From Aureococcus anophagefferens (Eukaryota > Sar > Pelagophyceae > Pelagomonadales > Pelagomonadaceae): a stretch of DNA of 30,000 nucleotides. Below, piece after piece: positions 9,332 to 18,414 of this stretch (positions within the stretch are counted from its first letter, which is position 1; every line of letters begins with the position of its first letter). The notes under the pieces were generated by a model. The model saw only the letters and a list, made by a program, of their open reading frames with translations. It did no database searches and was not told the DNA's origin. The stretch spans positions 328,530 to 358,529 of the forward strand of contig NW_008705571.1 in assembly GCF_000186865.1 (NCBI RefSeq). Direction: 5' to 3'. The translations under genes were made by a program, and so were the position numbers.

Positions 9332-12300
9332 ATGGCGCAAACCACCCTGTATCTGCTGAAGAATCTGGCGACCGACGTGGCGACGCCGATTCCATCGAAT
9401 ACGACGAGCGCGCTCGGGCGGCACGGCGCCGCCGTGCTGCCCCTGCACATCGTCAACGCCCAGGTCTCTCGCCACCAGGCCGATCTCGTGCACGCGCACG
9501 GTTCGCTTCTGCTCACGTCGCGCGGCAAGCACGCGACGGCCGTCGTGCGCGGCGGCGTCGTGATCCGCGTCGACGAGCGCGCGCGCGACGTCCGCGCCGG
9601 CGACGCGATCGTCCTCTGCGCGGCGCGGCTCCTGGCGGCGCCGGCGGGCCCCGTCGCCTTCGAGGACGGCGACGCGGCGTTCGCCGTCGTGGTCGACGAC
9701 GGCCGCGCGGCGCGGCGGCGCCGCGAGCCCGCGGACGGCGCGGGCAAGGGCGAGCGGCTCCTCGTCTACTTCTGCGCGGGCCGCGCGTGCCTCGACCACG
9801 ACGCGCTGCGGTGCCTCGCGCCGCACGAGCTGCGGGGCGTGACCTGTGCGAGCGCGCGCGTCCGCGACCGCCTCGCCCGCGTCGACTACGTGTCGGCCAA
9901 GGGCTGCGTCGGGGAAGGGAGACAGCCGCACGCGCCGTTCCCGCACTTTCCGGGCCTCTTCCGCGACTCGGGGCCCGGCGGCCGCGGTGGCCTCTTCCGG
10001 CACCAGCTCGCGTCGCTCGCGGCCATGCGGCGCCTCGAGACGCGGCCCGGCGGCTTCGGGACGTTGCGCGGCGGCGTCCTCGGCGACGCGCCGGGCCTCG
10101 GCAAGACCGTGACGGTGCTCGCGCTCGCGCTCGCGTCCGCGGGCGAGCTGCCGCAGCCGCCGACGGCGTTCTGGGACGGGGAAGCCGTCGACGCGGCCTT
10201 CAAGGCCCTCCGCCATCTCGAGATGGAGCTCCGGCGCGAGATCTTGACGGGCCTGCGGCCGCTCCTCGCGCACCGCGACAGCTTCGCGCGCGGGTCGACG
10301 GCCTGGGCCCAGGCCGACGCCCTCCTGCGCGGCGCGACGCCGCCCTTCGACTTCGCGTCGCCGCGCGCGCTCGAGGCGCACCTCCGCGGCGGCGCGGGCA
10401 AGCTCGCGCACCTCACGCCCGCGGAGCGCGACGAGGTCCGCCTCGAGTTCGCCTACGGCATGGCCCTCGTGCGCTGCCGCTTAGACAGCAAAAGGCGGTC
10501 CGCGCTCTACGGCGCCGCGGGCAAGCGCGCGCTGGCGGAGCGCACCCTCCGGCCGACGGGCGGGACGCTCGTCGTCGTGCCCGACGCGCTCCTGGAGCAC
10601 TGGAAGCACCAGATCGCCGTCCACGTCGACCTGAAGCAGGTGGCGCCGAGCTTCGGCGACGGGAAAAGCGGCGACGGCTGCTGCTACGTCCACGGCTTCG
10701 GCGACGCCGCGACCTGGCGCGGCGGCGCCGCGGGCGGCGCGGCGCCGCTCCGCGTCGGCGGCCGCGTGCCGCGGGCCGACGTGCTCCGGAAATACCTCAT
10801 CGTCGTCGTACCCTTCTCCGCGTGCCGCCTCGAGGCGCGGCTCGACGCGGAAGAACGCGCCGCCAAGGATCGGAACGTCTTCCGCCACGGCCCGTCGAGC
10901 GACGCGACGGCGTCGCCGCTCCTCGCGCTGCGCTGGCTCCGCCTCGTCGTCGACGAGGGCCACGAGCTCGCGGGCGGCCCCGAGGGCGAAAAGAAGTCCA
11001 AAACGCGCCCGGCGCAGCGGTCCGACATGGGGCCCGAGGCGTCCGCGTTCGTCGCGGAGATCTTCGCGGAGCGGCGCTGGGTCGTGTCCGGCACGCCGAC
11101 GACGGGCGACATCGACGACCCGGCGGCGACGACGAAGCACCTGGACCAGCTCCAGAAGCTCATGAAGTGGCTCCGGCACCCGGACTACGGCCTCGACGTC
11201 GACCCGCGCCTCGACGGCGCCGCGGCCGCGGCCGCGAGCGCGACGGCGAAGAAAAAGCGCTGGGCCGCCGTCGCCGAGCCCTTCGCGAAGGCGGCCGCGG
11301 GCCTCGGCGACGGCGCCGCGGGCGAGGCCGCGCGCGCGGCCGTCGTCGACCTGCTCCGGACCGTCGTCGTCCGCCACCGGAAGGAGGACCTCGAGCTGCC
11401 GAAGCCCGTCATCGAGAACGTCGAGATCGAGGTCGAGCCCGTCGCCGGCGAAAGCGACGCGGACTTCCAGTGGCGCGTCGACTGCGCCATGGCGGACCAC
11501 GTCGCGGAGACGCTGCGGCGGGGGCGCGACGCGGGGAACAATCCGAAGATGGCCGTCTTCTCGCAGCACGAGGGCGACCTCCAGAGCGTCGCCGAGGCGC
11601 TCTACGACCGGCTCGGCGCGTCGTCCATCGCCGAGTTCGACGTGCGGCGCCTCGGCCACGCGACGTCGACGCGGGAGTTGGTCCGCTTCCGCTACGACGA
11701 GGCGCGCACGCGGACCTGCCCCGTCTGCGGGAGCGAGGAGGACGCGGACGCGAAGCTCTGCGGCCGCGCGCTCATGGAGGTCGAGATCCTCGACGACGCC
11801 GTCGCGGACGCGCGGACCGCTGCGTTCTACGCCGATCCTGACGGCGGCGAGCCGAGCGCGGCCGCGCGCGTCTGCGGCAAGCGCGTGCTCGTCGAGCCCG
11901 AGCGCATCCTGCACGTCGACGCGGCGGCGGCGCCGGGCGCGCCCGCCGACGGCGCGGCCTACGCGGCCAATTTCAGGAACTGGCGCGTCGGCGACGAGGT
12001 CACGGTGACCTTCGCGGAGCGACCGCCCTTCGCGCGGCGGCGGGACGACGCGACCTGGCGACGCTGGGGCAAGGACGACTGCGTCCGGCGCGCCGTCGAC
12101 CACGGCTTCGACGGCGGCGACTGGTACCTCGGGCCGTTGTGGGACGACGCGGGGCCGCCGCGCCACGGCCCCGTGCGATGTCGGCTGCTCAAGTGGGCGC
12201 GCTGCGGCAACTGGCACGGGCGCTGGTTTAGCGGGCCCAAGCTCGACAGAGCGCCCGTGGTCGTGCGCGCGGAGAAGGTGCCCGTGCTCTGCCTCACGCG

Positions 12301-12682
12301 CGAGGCGAGCCACGGCCTGGACCTGAGCTTCCTCACGCACATCTTCCTCCTCGAGCCCATCCGGGACAGCGCCCTGCTGGAGCAGGTCATCTCGCGCGCG
12401 CACCGCGTCGGCGCCGTCGCGCCCGTGCTCGTCCACACGCTCGTGCCTCTCGTGAAGGGCGACGGCGCCGCGCCGCCGGCGTCGCCGCCGGCGTCGCCAC
12501 GCAAGGCGGAGCGCACGAAGCACTTCATCTGCGACCACTGCTACAAGAGCTTCGCGACCAACGAGGAGGCCGACGACCACATGCTCGTGTGTTCCCGAAA
12601 CCCGGCGTCGGACGCGCGGCGGTCCGCGCGGTTCACGCTCAACTCGTGCTACGACGAGATCCAGCCGCCGCCGCCCTTTTAA
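9332..12682 (+). CDS. SNF2-family ATPase with lobe-2 insertion and C-terminal zinc finger
   Basis: This 1,116-residue protein carries SNF2 helicase motifs. Motif I is GDAPGLGKTVT (~residue 251), motif II is VVDEGHEL (~539), motif III is VVSGTPTTGD (~585) and motif VI is QVISRAHRVGA (~1018). The block CLTREASHGLDLSFLTHIFL before motif VI strongly resembles the Arabidopsis F-box/SNF2 protein At3g54460. The two RecA lobes are split by a long insertion (~790-990) containing CPVCGSEEDADAKLC, which may bind zinc, and a Trp-rich part (KWARCGNWHGRWF). A CDHC-x12-H-x3-C zinc finger lies near the end (~1067-1088). Such enzymes remodel chromatin or other DNA-protein complexes using ATP. The ATG at 9332 is preferred: the frame extends upstream only through a GTG. 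Confidence 0.85.
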   Translation: MAQTTLYLLKNLATDVATPIPSNTTSALGRHGAAVLPLHIVNAQVSRHQADLVHAHGSLLLTSRGKHATAVVRGGVVIRVDERARDVRAGDAIVLCAARLLAAPAGPVAFEDGDAAFAVVVDDGRAARRRREPADGAGKGERLLVYFCAGRACLDHDALRCLAPHELRGVTCASARVRDRLARVDYVSAKGCVGEGRQPHAPFPHFPGLFRDSGPGGRGGLFRHQLASLAAMRRLETRPGGFGTLRGGVLGDAPGLGKTVTVLALALASAGELPQPPTAFWDGEAVDAAFKALRHLEMELRREILTGLRPLLAHRDSFARGSTAWAQADALLRGATPPFDFASPRALEAHLRGGAGKLAHLTPAERDEVRLEFAYGMALVRCRLDSKRRSALYGAAGKRALAERTLRPTGGTLVVVPDALLEHWKHQIAVHVDLKQVAPSFGDGKSGDGCCYVHGFGDAATWRGGAAGGAAPLRVGGRVPRADVLRKYLIVVVPFSACRLEARLDAEERAAKDRNVFRHGPSSDATASPLLALRWLRLVVDEGHELAGGPEGEKKSKTRPAQRSDMGPEASAFVAEIFAERRWVVSGTPTTGDIDDPAATTKHLDQLQKLMKWLRHPDYGLDVDPRLDGAAAAAASATAKKKRWAAVAEPFAKAAAGLGDGAAGEAARAAVVDLLRTVVVRHRKEDLELPKPVIENVEIEVEPVAGESDADFQWRVDCAMADHVAETLRRGRDAGNNPKMAVFSQHEGDLQSVAEALYDRLGASSIAEFDVRRLGHATSTRELVRFRYDEARTRTCPVCGSEEDADAKLCGRALMEVEILDDAVADARTAAFYADPDGGEPSAAARVCGKRVLVEPERILHVDAAAAPGAPADGAAYAANFRNWRVGDEVTVTFAERPPFARRRDDATWRRWGKDDCVRRAVDHGFDGGDWYLGPLWDDAGPPRHGPVRCRLLKWARCGNWHGRWFSGPKLDRAPVVVRAEKVPVLCLTREASHGLDLSFLTHIFLLEPIRDSALLEQVISRAHRVGAVAPVLVHTLVPLVKGDGAAPPASPPASPRKAERTKHFICDHCYKSFATNEEADDHMLVCSRNPASDARRSARFTLNSCYDEIQPPPPF

Positions 12683-12784
12683 CACTGTAAAGCCTTCGCC
12701 CGAATTTAAGCGCCTCGACGCGACGGCCAATCCTCGTGACGGTCGAGGACGTGGCGCGATCTCGACGGGGACGCGGTAGGCAGA

Positions 12785-13948
12785 TCACGACCAGTCCGCG
12801 TAACGGTCGAGGATGTGCTCGAAGTGCGAGACTTCTATCGGCGCGTACATATCGTTTTCGGCCCTCCACTCGAATTCCATCACTAATCTCGCGGGAATAG
12901 TTTCGACGACGCCCGTAATACTGCGGTGGCGGGTCTCCCCCGTCAAACTGATACGTGTGACCGGTTCGGGGGAATTGTCGCTGAAGCTCAGGCCGTTATA
13001 GCCTGAATCTCTGCTGATCAAATCGGACGCGTAGCGCAGAGCCAATGTCTCGCAGTTTTCCCCCCCTAGCTCCTGGTCCTCGCGGGGCCAAAAAAGGCCT
13101 TCGTAGAGTGCGAAGGACTCGACTCGAATAGAATTTCTTTTGGCAACGATGGACCGGACATACGTCTCTTCCTCCTGCAGTCTAGCCGCCGCTGAAAGAG
13201 ACGATAGAGGCTTGATGAGATGCATTCCATGGCACACGCGTCGGTCGTCCCCGAGGTTCCACTTCCCGCACTCGATGAGGTCCGCTCCTCTTTGCGGGAC
13301 CCCGCTCCAGATCTCAAACGCGAATGTGTACTCGGTCAGCGGCGGCGGTGGCGGTAGCATCGCTTCCAGTGAAGGTGGAGGATCATCATACATCAGAGAA
13401 AAGCGCTGCTTCGATCGACGGTAAATTCCGCGCCACTCGCGCGAGTCTCGCTGAAGATCGTCGTCAGCGACAAGTCGCAGCATCGGGAACTCCGACAGAG
13501 CGAGACTCTGCCAGGCACGGGGTGTGTGGGACGAGACTGCACGCGACGAGATCTCGGACGAGGTCAAAGTTTCGAAGTCGCCGAATGAAAGCACTTTCGC
13601 GAGAACGTCCGGCGGGAGGTCGAGCGCGCGCTCGAAGCCGTCTTCCGCGTGCCGCATCACCCGCATCCCGGGACCCAAGGCGATCTTGTTGTTCGCGACC
13701 AGCTTGAACGCGCCATTTTTTAGGCCAACAAGTACGGCGACCTCCAAAGTGTCGGCGCCATGGCGCTTAAAATAATTCCAATGGTGTACGCTTTTCTGGG
13801 CGCTCACGGCGAGAGCCACGAGCTCGTCACGAGGAAGCACACGACGCCCACCTATCTTGGCTACAACGAGCTCTTCAATCAACACATCCTGCGGGTTTTT
13901 AGCCTCACGGCCCTCCGGCGTCGTCCATGGATCAGGTGCCTCCGCCAT
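12785..13948 (-). CDS. F-box-like protein of lower GC content
   Basis: The gene encodes 387 residues. Around residues 107-150 an F-box-like pattern appears: LDLPPDVLAKVLSFGDFETL, then RAVSSHTPRAWQSLALSEFP and a downstream SREWRGIYRRSKQRF. F-boxes recruit substrates to SCF ubiquitin ligases through Skp1. The C-terminal ~200 residues (FAFEIWSG, ICRV-like repeats of beta-strand character) are unrecognised and could be the substrate-binding part. Sampled base composition is near 52% G+C, well below the neighbouring genes, and codon choice is less biased. It lies tail-to-tail with the SNF2 gene, 102 bp apart. The ATG at 13948 opens the frame. The F-box call is moderate. Confidence 0.65.
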   Translation of the reverse strand: MAEAPDPWTTPEGREAKNPQDVLIEELVVAKIGGRRVLPRDELVALAVSAQKSVHHWNYFKRHGADTLEVAVLVGLKNGAFKLVANNKIALGPGMRVMRHAEDGFERALDLPPDVLAKVLSFGDFETLTSSEISSRAVSSHTPRAWQSLALSEFPMLRLVADDDLQRDSREWRGIYRRSKQRFSLMYDDPPPSLEAMLPPPPPLTEYTFAFEIWSGVPQRGADLIECGKWNLGDDRRVCHGMHLIKPLSSLSAAARLQEEETYVRSIVAKRNSIRVESFALYEGLFWPREDQELGGENCETLALRYASDLISRDSGYNGLSFSDNSPEPVTRISLTGETRHRSITGVVETIPARLVMEFEWRAENDMYAPIEVSHFEHILDRYADWS

Positions 13949-14096
13949 AGCGCAGTTTTTTGCCAGAGCCGCTTTGCCAGCTTTTGGCGACCCAGGTCAT
14001 CGACGAGACGCCACCACGGCGTCGAGGCGTGGACGCCGCACCGTACGAACCGACGGTGGTCGCCGTGTTGTCTAGATGATAGTATATCGAGCTGGC

Positions 14097-16655
14097 TCAC
14101 GCGAGGTTCTTGTTCTTCGGGGAGCTCGCGGCGATGTGGCGCTCGAACGCGGTCATGGAGCCGCGGATGCTCGCGGTGGGCCCGTCGTCGTCGAAGGGCG
14201 AGTCGGGCGCGCGGAGGGGCTCGCTGGCGTCGAACTTGGGCAGGTCGTCGAGGGAGATGGGCGCGAGGCCCGGGGGCGGCGTCGCCGCGGGCGCGTCGGC
14301 CTTGCCGAGGTCGAGGAGGTCGTGGTCGCCCGCGCCGTCGTCGAGGTCGTCGTCGAAGCGCGGGGCGGGCCGCGCGACGCGCGCCTGGGCGACGGGGTTC
14401 CGCGGGCTCGAGGCCGGCGACGACTGGTCGAAGCCGCCGAGCACGTCCTCGTCGACGGCGTCGTCGTCGTCGGCGATCGTCATGTCGAGCTGGAAGACGT
14501 CGTCGTCGGGCGTCAGGGGCGCCGCCTCGGGCGGCGGCGGCAGGCCCAGGGAGCCCGAGCCGTCGTCGCGCCAGTCGTTGAGCGACTGGAGCGCCGCGGC
14601 CTTGCGGTCCGCGGGCGACGTCGACGTGCCCACGGCGCACGCGACGGCCTTGGCCGGCGTCGCCGGGTCGCTGTCGCGCTTCGGCGGCGGCGCCTCCCGG
14701 TCGACGAAGTTGCGCCGCCGCGCGTGCAGGCCCAGCAGCCGCACGGCGACGAGCAGGAGGACGCAGACGCCGAAGAAGGACCCGAGGTACGCGCCCTCGA
14801 CCTCGGCGCGCGGCGCGGCCTTCTTGTTCACGTTGCCGCGGTACGTGACCTCGGCGTCGACGGAGTCGACCTCGACGGCGCCGTAGGTCGGCCAGAGCGA
14901 CGGCTCCGGCGTCTTGGCGCCCGGCGCGAAGACGCGCGCGGGCCGCGGCGTCGGCGCCGGCGTCGCGGGCGGGCGCGCGGGCGTCGGCGCCCGGGACGGC
15001 GGCGCCGTGCAGCCGCAGGTGACGCGGCACGCCTCCCAGGCGTAGGTGTCGTCGTCGCCCTTGGCCTCGCAGCGCGAGGGCAGGAGCGCGGCGACCCAGG
15101 GGCAGTCCTTCCAGGGCTGGGCCTTCTTGTACCAGTCGTCGCGGTCGGCGCAGGCCGTCGGCGCGGGCACGGGCTGGGTCCAGTCGACGGCGACCTTCTG
15201 GCCGAAGGTGCAGTGCTTGCCCACGGAGCACGCGTAGAACGACGTCGAGCCCGCCGCGCCCGCGGCGACCGCGCCGGACGCGTTCGACACGAGCCGGGCG
15301 CCGGCGAAGTCGCAGGCCTCCCAGTGGTCGCGGCTCGCCATCTGCTCGACGTTGTGGTCGCCGGTCCACGCGAAGACGAGGCGCCGGTGCGCGTCGACGG
15401 CCGTCGTTTTGTCCGAGACCGAGAACTGCGCGACCCAGTCGAGGACGACGGGCGCCGCGGACGGCGCGGCCGTGGGCGGCACGTAGGTCTTCGTGGGCGC
15501 TTGCGACGGCGGCGTCGTGCCGCCGCAGGCCTCGACGCCGCAGGACGCGTAGGCGAGCGTGCCGTCCTCGCCGAGCGCGTCGCAGCGCGGCGGGTACGCG
15601 GCGACCCAGGCGCAGTCCTTCCAGGGGCTGTTCGCCTTGTGCCACGTCGCCGCCGTCGGCGGCGCCGTCGGCGCGCCGCTCGGCCTGTAGACCGTGGGCC
15701 CCGGTGACGGCCGGTAGAACGTCGTCGGGGGCGCGGTCGGCGGGTACTCGTGCGACGGCGCGGGCGACGGCGGCGCGGACGGCGCCGACGGCGCGTAGGA
15801 CGGCGCGAGCGACGGCGCCTCGGACGTCGGCCGCGGCGACGGCGCGTAGAGCGTCGGCGTCCCCGCGGGCTCGGCCGTCGGCGCGGGCGTCGTCGCGGCC
15901 GTCGGCTCGGGCGCCGGCGCGGCCGACGGCGCGTACGCCGTCGGCGCCGGCTGCGCGTACGCCGTCGGCGCCGGCTCCTCGGGCGTCGGCGCCGCGGACG
16001 ACGGCGAGGGCGACGGGTGCCCGGACGGCTCGGCGGAGGGCGCGGCCGACGGCGCGTAGGTCGTCGACGTCGGCTCCGGGTACGCCGGGGTCGGGCCCGC
16101 GGTCGGCGCCTCGGACGGCGCGCGCGACGACGGCGGCGCCGACGGCGCGGGCGACGACGGCGACGCCGACGGCGCGGGCGAAGACGGCGACGCGGACGGC
16201 CCGGCGCTCGGGCCCGCCGTCGTCGGCGGCGTCGACGGCGCGCCGCTCGGAACGGCCGTCGTCGGGGCGCCCGAGGGCGCGGCGCTCGTCGGCGCGGCGC
16301 TCGGGACGCCGGGAGGCGCCTCGAACGTCACGGCGACCTTCTGCCCCCAGTCGCAGTGCGAGCTCACGGAGCAGGCGTAGTAGGCCGTCTCCCCGTCGTC
16401 GCCCGACGCCGTCGCGCCGCTCGACTCGCCGACGAGGGTCGCGCCGGAGAAGTCACAGCTCTCCCAGGCGTCGAAGCTCGCCATCTTCTCGACGTTGTGC
16501 CCACCCGTCCCCGTCCAGCTGAAGACGACGTCGCCGGCCGCGGTAAAAGTCTTGTCCTCAACGGAGAACTGCGCGATCCAGTCGAGCTCGACGGCCCGGG
16601 CCAACGCCGCGACGAGGATGATGGGTCGGAGAAGCATGGTGGGAGCGCCCAACAT
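14097..16655 (-). CDS. Single-pass membrane protein with two cupredoxin and two ShKT-like modules in P/S/T-rich stalk
   Basis: Read from the ATG at 16655 the product is 852 residues (in-frame ATGs at 16637 and 16730 are alternatives). It starts with a signal peptide (MLLRPIILVAALARA). A phytocyanin-like domain follows, with candidate type-1 copper ligands H53, C94, H100 and Q105 in HNVEKMA and YYACSVSSHCDWGQKV. A long PSxAP/PTxxP tract runs to about residue 340. Then come a ShKT-like unit (WHKANSPWKDCAWVAA), a second cupredoxin (~398-488, HNVEQMA and YACSVGKHCTFGQKV) and a second ShKT-like unit (WYKKAQPWKDCPWVAA...CRVTCGC). A transmembrane helix lies at ~622-645 (SFFGVCVLLLVAVRLLGL), then a ~200-residue acidic cytosolic tail. 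The stalk is probably heavily O-glycosylated. It likely acts at the cell surface in copper binding or electron transfer; this is inferred. Confidence 0.8.
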   Translation of the reverse strand: MLGAPTMLLRPIILVAALARAVELDWIAQFSVEDKTFTAAGDVVFSWTGTGGHNVEKMASFDAWESCDFSGATLVGESSGATASGDDGETAYYACSVSSHCDWGQKVAVTFEAPPGVPSAAPTSAAPSGAPTTAVPSGAPSTPPTTAGPSAGPSASPSSPAPSASPSSPAPSAPPSSRAPSEAPTAGPTPAYPEPTSTTYAPSAAPSAEPSGHPSPSPSSAAPTPEEPAPTAYAQPAPTAYAPSAAPAPEPTAATTPAPTAEPAGTPTLYAPSPRPTSEAPSLAPSYAPSAPSAPPSPAPSHEYPPTAPPTTFYRPSPGPTVYRPSGAPTAPPTAATWHKANSPWKDCAWVAAYPPRCDALGEDGTLAYASCGVEACGGTTPPSQAPTKTYVPPTAAPSAAPVVLDWVAQFSVSDKTTAVDAHRRLVFAWTGDHNVEQMASRDHWEACDFAGARLVSNASGAVAAGAAGSTSFYACSVGKHCTFGQKVAVDWTQPVPAPTACADRDDWYKKAQPWKDCPWVAALLPSRCEAKGDDDTYAWEACRVTCGCTAPPSRAPTPARPPATPAPTPRPARVFAPGAKTPEPSLWPTYGAVEVDSVDAEVTYRGNVNKKAAPRAEVEGAYLGSFFGVCVLLLVAVRLLGLHARRRNFVDREAPPPKRDSDPATPAKAVACAVGTSTSPADRKAAALQSLNDWRDDGSGSLGLPPPPEAAPLTPDDDVFQLDMTIADDDDAVDEDVLGGFDQSSPASSPRNPVAQARVARPAPRFDDDLDDGAGDHDLLDLGKADAPAATPPPGLAPISLDDLPKFDASEPLRAPDSPFDDDGPTASIRGSMTAFERHIAASSPKNKNLA

Positions 16656-16838
16656 GCTAAAAAGCGTTTTGGACAGGGAGAGCGGATACTTTGATGTCAC
16701 CTTGACGTCGCGGCTTCTACATTGAACCACTGCTTATGAGCTTCCACGAGCTGAACGAGCCGCGCGTCGCAGCGTAACTGAGCAAGCCGAGAGCATAACA
16801 ACCAGACAGCCGCGTCGCAGCGTACCGGAGAGCAAACC

Positions 16839-18230
16839 ATGCGCCGCCTCGCAATCGCCGGGGTGGTAACAACAGTCGCCGCCTGGTACATCACGCGCCG
16901 TCGCCGCCGGCGCCGCAAGCTGCCGCGGCTGCGCACGGCGATTCCCGGCCCGAAATCGCAAGCGCTGATCACGCGCCTCGCGTCGCACGAGTGCCCGGCG
17001 ATCACGGCGCGGCGCGCGCGGCGCGCGGACGCGCTCGGCGCGGCCGCGACGGACCCCATCGTCTGGGCCTCCGCGTCCGGCGCGATCGTCGTCGACGCGG
17101 ACGGCAACGAGTTCCTCGACGTCACGAGCGGCTTCGGCGTCGCGAACCTGGGCCACGCGGCGCCCGCGGTCGTCGCCGCGGCGCGGCGCATGCTCGACCG
17201 GCCGCTGGTCCACGCCATGGGCGACGCCTTCGCCGACGAATCGCGCGTCGAGCTCCTCGAGGCGCTCGCGTCGTTCCTGCCCGGCTTGCCCAAGGGCATC
17301 CTGGGCTGCTCGGGCGCCGACGCGGTCCAGGCGGCGATCAAGACGGCGACGCTCGCGACGGGCCGCGCCGGCGTGCTCGCGTTCGGCGGCGGCTACCACG
17401 GCCTCGGCCACGGCGCGCTCGCGGCGACGGCCTACCACGCACCGTCGTTCCGCGCGCCCTTCGAGGCACAGCTCGGCGCGCACGTGACCTTTTCGGAGTT
17501 CGGAGGCGCCGTCCCGTCGCTCCGCGACGTCGGCTGCGTGATCGTGGAGCCGATCCAGGGCCGCGGCGGCATCCGCGAGCCGCCGGCGGGCTGGCTCGAG
17601 GAGCTCCGCGCCAAGTGCGACGCCGAGGGCGCGCTGCTCGTCTACGACGAGGTCTACTCGGGCTTCGGGCGCACGGGCGCCTGGTTCGCCTTCGAGGCGC
17701 TCGGCGCGCCGCCGCCCGACCTCATCTGCCTCGGCAAGGCCATGGCGGGCGGCTTCCCCATCTCCGTGTGCCTCGGCACGCGCGCGGCCATGGACGCCTG
17801 GGGCGCGTCGCGCGGCGAGGCGCTCCACACGCAGACGTTCCTCGGCAACCCCCTCGGCTGCGCCATGGCCCGCGCGAGCCTGCGGGAGCTCCGGCGCGTC
17901 GACGCGCCGGCGCTCGCGGAGCGACGCGGCGCCGAGCTCCGGGCGCTCCTCGCGGCGCGCGGCCTCGGGCCCGTGCGCGGCCGCGGGCTCATGCTCGCCG
18001 TCGACGTGCCGGACCCGCTCCGCGCGATGGCCGGCCTCCTGCGCCGCGGCGTCCTCGCGCTCCCCGTCGGCGAGGGCGCGGACTTCGCCCTCGGGCTCGT
18101 GCCGCCGCTCACGATCGACAGCGACCAGCTCGCGTTCGTCGCCGACGCGCTCGCCGCGGAGTTCCCCCGCGAGGCCGGGCCCGCGCGCGAGCTCGCCGTC
18201 CCGGAGGAGGACGAGGTCGCGGGGCGGTAA
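16839..18230 (+). CDS. Class-III PLP aminotransferase with N-terminal membrane anchor
   Basis: This 463-residue protein matches the GABA/ornithine/acetylornithine aminotransferase fold family. It shows GCSGADAVQAAIKTATLATG (cofactor phosphate region), GGGYHGLGHGAL, VIVEPIQGRGGI, YDEVYSGFGRTG with D270 to pair with the pyridine nitrogen, and LICLGKAMAGGFPIS with the Schiff-base lysine K300. The first ~30 residues are unusual: LAIAGVVTTVAAWYIT is a hydrophobic helix followed directly by seven arginines. That suggests a signal anchor in the ER or outer mitochondrial membrane rather than a cleaved presequence. The substrate is unclear. It shares the divergent promoter 16656-16838 with the cupredoxin gene. 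The ATG at 16839 fits because the anchor begins there. Confidence 0.85.
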   Translation: MRRLAIAGVVTTVAAWYITRRRRRRRKLPRLRTAIPGPKSQALITRLASHECPAITARRARRADALGAAATDPIVWASASGAIVVDADGNEFLDVTSGFGVANLGHAAPAVVAAARRMLDRPLVHAMGDAFADESRVELLEALASFLPGLPKGILGCSGADAVQAAIKTATLATGRAGVLAFGGGYHGLGHGALAATAYHAPSFRAPFEAQLGAHVTFSEFGGAVPSLRDVGCVIVEPIQGRGGIREPPAGWLEELRAKCDAEGALLVYDEVYSGFGRTGAWFAFEALGAPPPDLICLGKAMAGGFPISVCLGTRAAMDAWGASRGEALHTQTFLGNPLGCAMARASLRELRRVDAPALAERRGAELRALLAARGLGPVRGRGLMLAVDVPDPLRAMAGLLRRGVLALPVGEGADFALGLVPPLTIDSDQLAFVADALAAEFPREAGPARELAVPEEDEVAGR

Positions 18231-18414
18231 AGGTAAAGCAATGTCGACGGGGTTCGTTCCGCGCGACGCCGGGAGCGAAGGGGATCGAGGAGGAGCGCGA
18301 CTCCCGGAGGAGCGCGGCGCCCGGAGCGAGGAGGAGCGCGTCGTCGGCCGCGTTTCGGCGACTTTCGCCACAAAGGGGGATCAAAGGGCCTCACAAATCC
18401 ACACAATCCACACG

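Noticed and set aside
9196..11841. 881-residue plus-strand frame overlapping the SNF2 gene
   Set aside because: Arg/Pro-rich shadow in another frame; all SNF2 motifs are in the frame from 9332.
10481..12730. 749-residue minus-strand frame under the SNF2 gene
   Set aside because: Composition is that of an antisense shadow, with no recognisable motif.
14076..15707. 543-residue plus-strand frame opposite the cupredoxin gene
   Set aside because: Val/Arg-rich antisense shadow; the minus strand shows signal peptide, copper sites and a membrane helix.
18288..18350. Possible repeat array gaggaggagcgcg before the sulfotransferase gene
   Set aside because: Only loose purine-rich similarity with no fixed period.
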